The notes beneath the pieces are model-generated. The model saw only the letters and a program-made list of their open reading frames with translations. It had not been told where the DNA came from and searched no databases. DNA of 64,000 bases from Roseovarius nanhaiticus (GTDB lineage: Bacteria > Pseudomonadota > Alphaproteobacteria > Rhodobacterales > Rhodobacteraceae): contig NZ_FTNV01000001.1 of assembly GCF_900156535.1 (NCBI RefSeq), positions 1,922,001 through 1,986,000 on the forward strand, written 5' to 3'. The position numbers and the translations under genes are program-made. This document shows, in pieces, positions 63,284 to 64,000 of this stretch. Numbering within the stretch: the stretch's first letter is position 1; every line of letters starts with the position of its first letter.

Positions 63284-63976
63284 TCAGAGCGCATCCGTGA
63301 CATTCGGAATATCGACCGTCCCAAAGACGCGGCCCGAGGGCGATCCGCTGGGCGATCCACCGGGTGGCTCTTCCGAGACGCCCAAAGTCAGCGTGCCGCG
63401 CACGGCCGCAATCTCGGGCGGCAGGGCCAGGCGCACGGTCTCGCCCGCGTGCCACAGGCCGACGGATTGTGCGGGCTTGTCCGGTCCATGTGCCCAGACT
63501 TGTAGAATACGGCCCTCGGGCGCGGCGCCTTGGGTGCGTGTCAGGATAACCTCGTCGCGGATCTTGTCGACCACGGCGACCACGCGAAAATCGCCCTCTT
63601 CCGATGCGATCTGCGCGCTATAGAGCGGACCGCTACCCTCGGGTGGTACCGGCTGCCAGAGTGTAACCGCAACGGCGATCAGCGCGGCGAGCGCGCCGCC
63701 GCTCAGCGCCTGCCACAGTCCCAGACGCTGCCAGAAAGGCGTTCGTACCGGCGCAGGGAAAAGGCGGGCCAAAAGCGCCGTGCGAACCGCGGCGCGCGGT
63801 GCCACCGGATCCAGGTCAGCCATCTGGGCGAGCCGCCCCTCCCACTCGGTGACCTGCCGCGCAAAGGCGGGCTCGGTAGCGGCGCGCTGCCGCGCCTCGC
63901 TTTGCTCTGTGCCGGTGAGCAGGCCAATGGCATATTCCGCGGCCAGCATCTCATCTTTGTCCTGATCATCTGTCAT
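63284..63976 (-). CDS. anti-sigma factor (RskA-like)
   Basis: The 230-aa product has an N-terminal cytoplasmic helical domain (DDQDKDEMLAAEYAIGLLTG, RQRAATEPAFARQVTEWEGR), one membrane helix (ALSGGALAALIAVAVTLWQP, about residues 86-105), and a periplasmic RskA-type C-terminal domain (GRILQVWAHGPDKPAQSVGL to VRGTLTLGVSEEPPGGSP). No zinc-binding His-Cys motif is seen. The start ATG 63976 is chosen over GTG 63988. The partner ECF sigma factor should lie just beyond the window's right edge on the same strand. Confidence 0.88.
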   Translation of the reverse strand: MTDDQDKDEMLAAEYAIGLLTGTEQSEARQRAATEPAFARQVTEWEGRLAQMADLDPVAPRAAVRTALLARLFPAPVRTPFWQRLGLWQALSGGALAALIAVAVTLWQPVPPEGSGPLYSAQIASEEGDFRVVAVVDKIRDEVILTRTQGAAPEGRILQVWAHGPDKPAQSVGLWHAGETVRLALPPEIAAVRGTLTLGVSEEPPGGSPSGSPSGRVFGTVDIPNVTDAL

Positions 63977-64000
63977 TGGCTCATGCACTCCCTCAGGGCG

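Overview
The window is a GC-rich, gene-dense piece of an alphaproteobacterial chromosome. Gene content and order point to the order Rhodobacterales, probably a marine roseobacter: yceD-rpmF-plsX-fabH-ihfA-merR; argS-SPOR-nagZ-scpA-scpB; lptF-lptG-lptD; a double-length dCTP deaminase; and many small conserved proteins of that order. The genus cannot be told from the sequence. I see no insertion sequence, prophage, CRISPR array or rRNA operon. There are two tRNA genes, Pro(GGG) and Gly(CCC).

Layout. 1-4020 (-): LPS transport operon lptF-lptG-lptD, with lptD cut by the window edge. 4216-6173 (+): pepA-holC. 6211-7259 (-): exported rhodanese and DsrE-like pair behind an exact FNR-type box. 7366-10481 (-): membrane aspartic protease, MarC protein, ABC-F ATPase. 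10616-11397: ndk convergent with a TfoX C-terminal-domain gene. 11771-16459 (-): serine-cycle assimilation genes mtkB, mtkA, mcl, a 75-aa protein and sga, followed by a divergent LuxR-type regulator and a RamA-like corrinoid-activating ferredoxin. Near-identical inverted repeats lie upstream of both mcl and sga. 19557-21506 (-): bpt, RDD protein, DUF2852 protein. 21683-27418 (+): glnE, small protein, lipoprotein, RlmI-like methyltransferase, PIN protein. 27424-29228 (-): M48 protease, radical SAM protein. 29364-31501 (+): zwf-pgl. 31902-35306: small lipoprotein, eno, DMT transporter, exonuclease III.

35696-38338 (+) is the most unusual locus. A protein is built almost entirely from nine copies of an FTSSM motif on a 21-residue period. 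It is followed by a 361-aa companion of unknown family and a DMT-type transporter whose start overlaps the companion's stop. This looks like an undescribed repeat-peptide system.

38374-48707: erpA, dgt, NhaP-type antiporter, argS, SPOR protein, nagZ, scpA, scpB, a 66-aa protein and dcd. 48816-53701 (-): tRNA-Pro, MerR regulator, ihfA, fabH, plsX (with a long N-terminal extension), rpmF, yceD. 53792-56871 (+): bamE, olsB-like acyltransferase, uup-like ABC-F; then an AbrB-family transporter and tRNA-Gly (-). 58111-60619: a MepK-like endopeptidase divergent from an L,D-transpeptidase. 60650-63258 (+): lpxD plus a dedicated acyl carrier protein and ketosynthase. 63284-63976 (-): an anti-sigma factor.

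Most transcription units serve the envelope, central metabolism, translation or chromosome maintenance. The accessory themes are C1/glyoxylate assimilation through the serine cycle, a probably oxygen-regulated periplasmic sulfur-handling pair, and the FTSSM repeat system.
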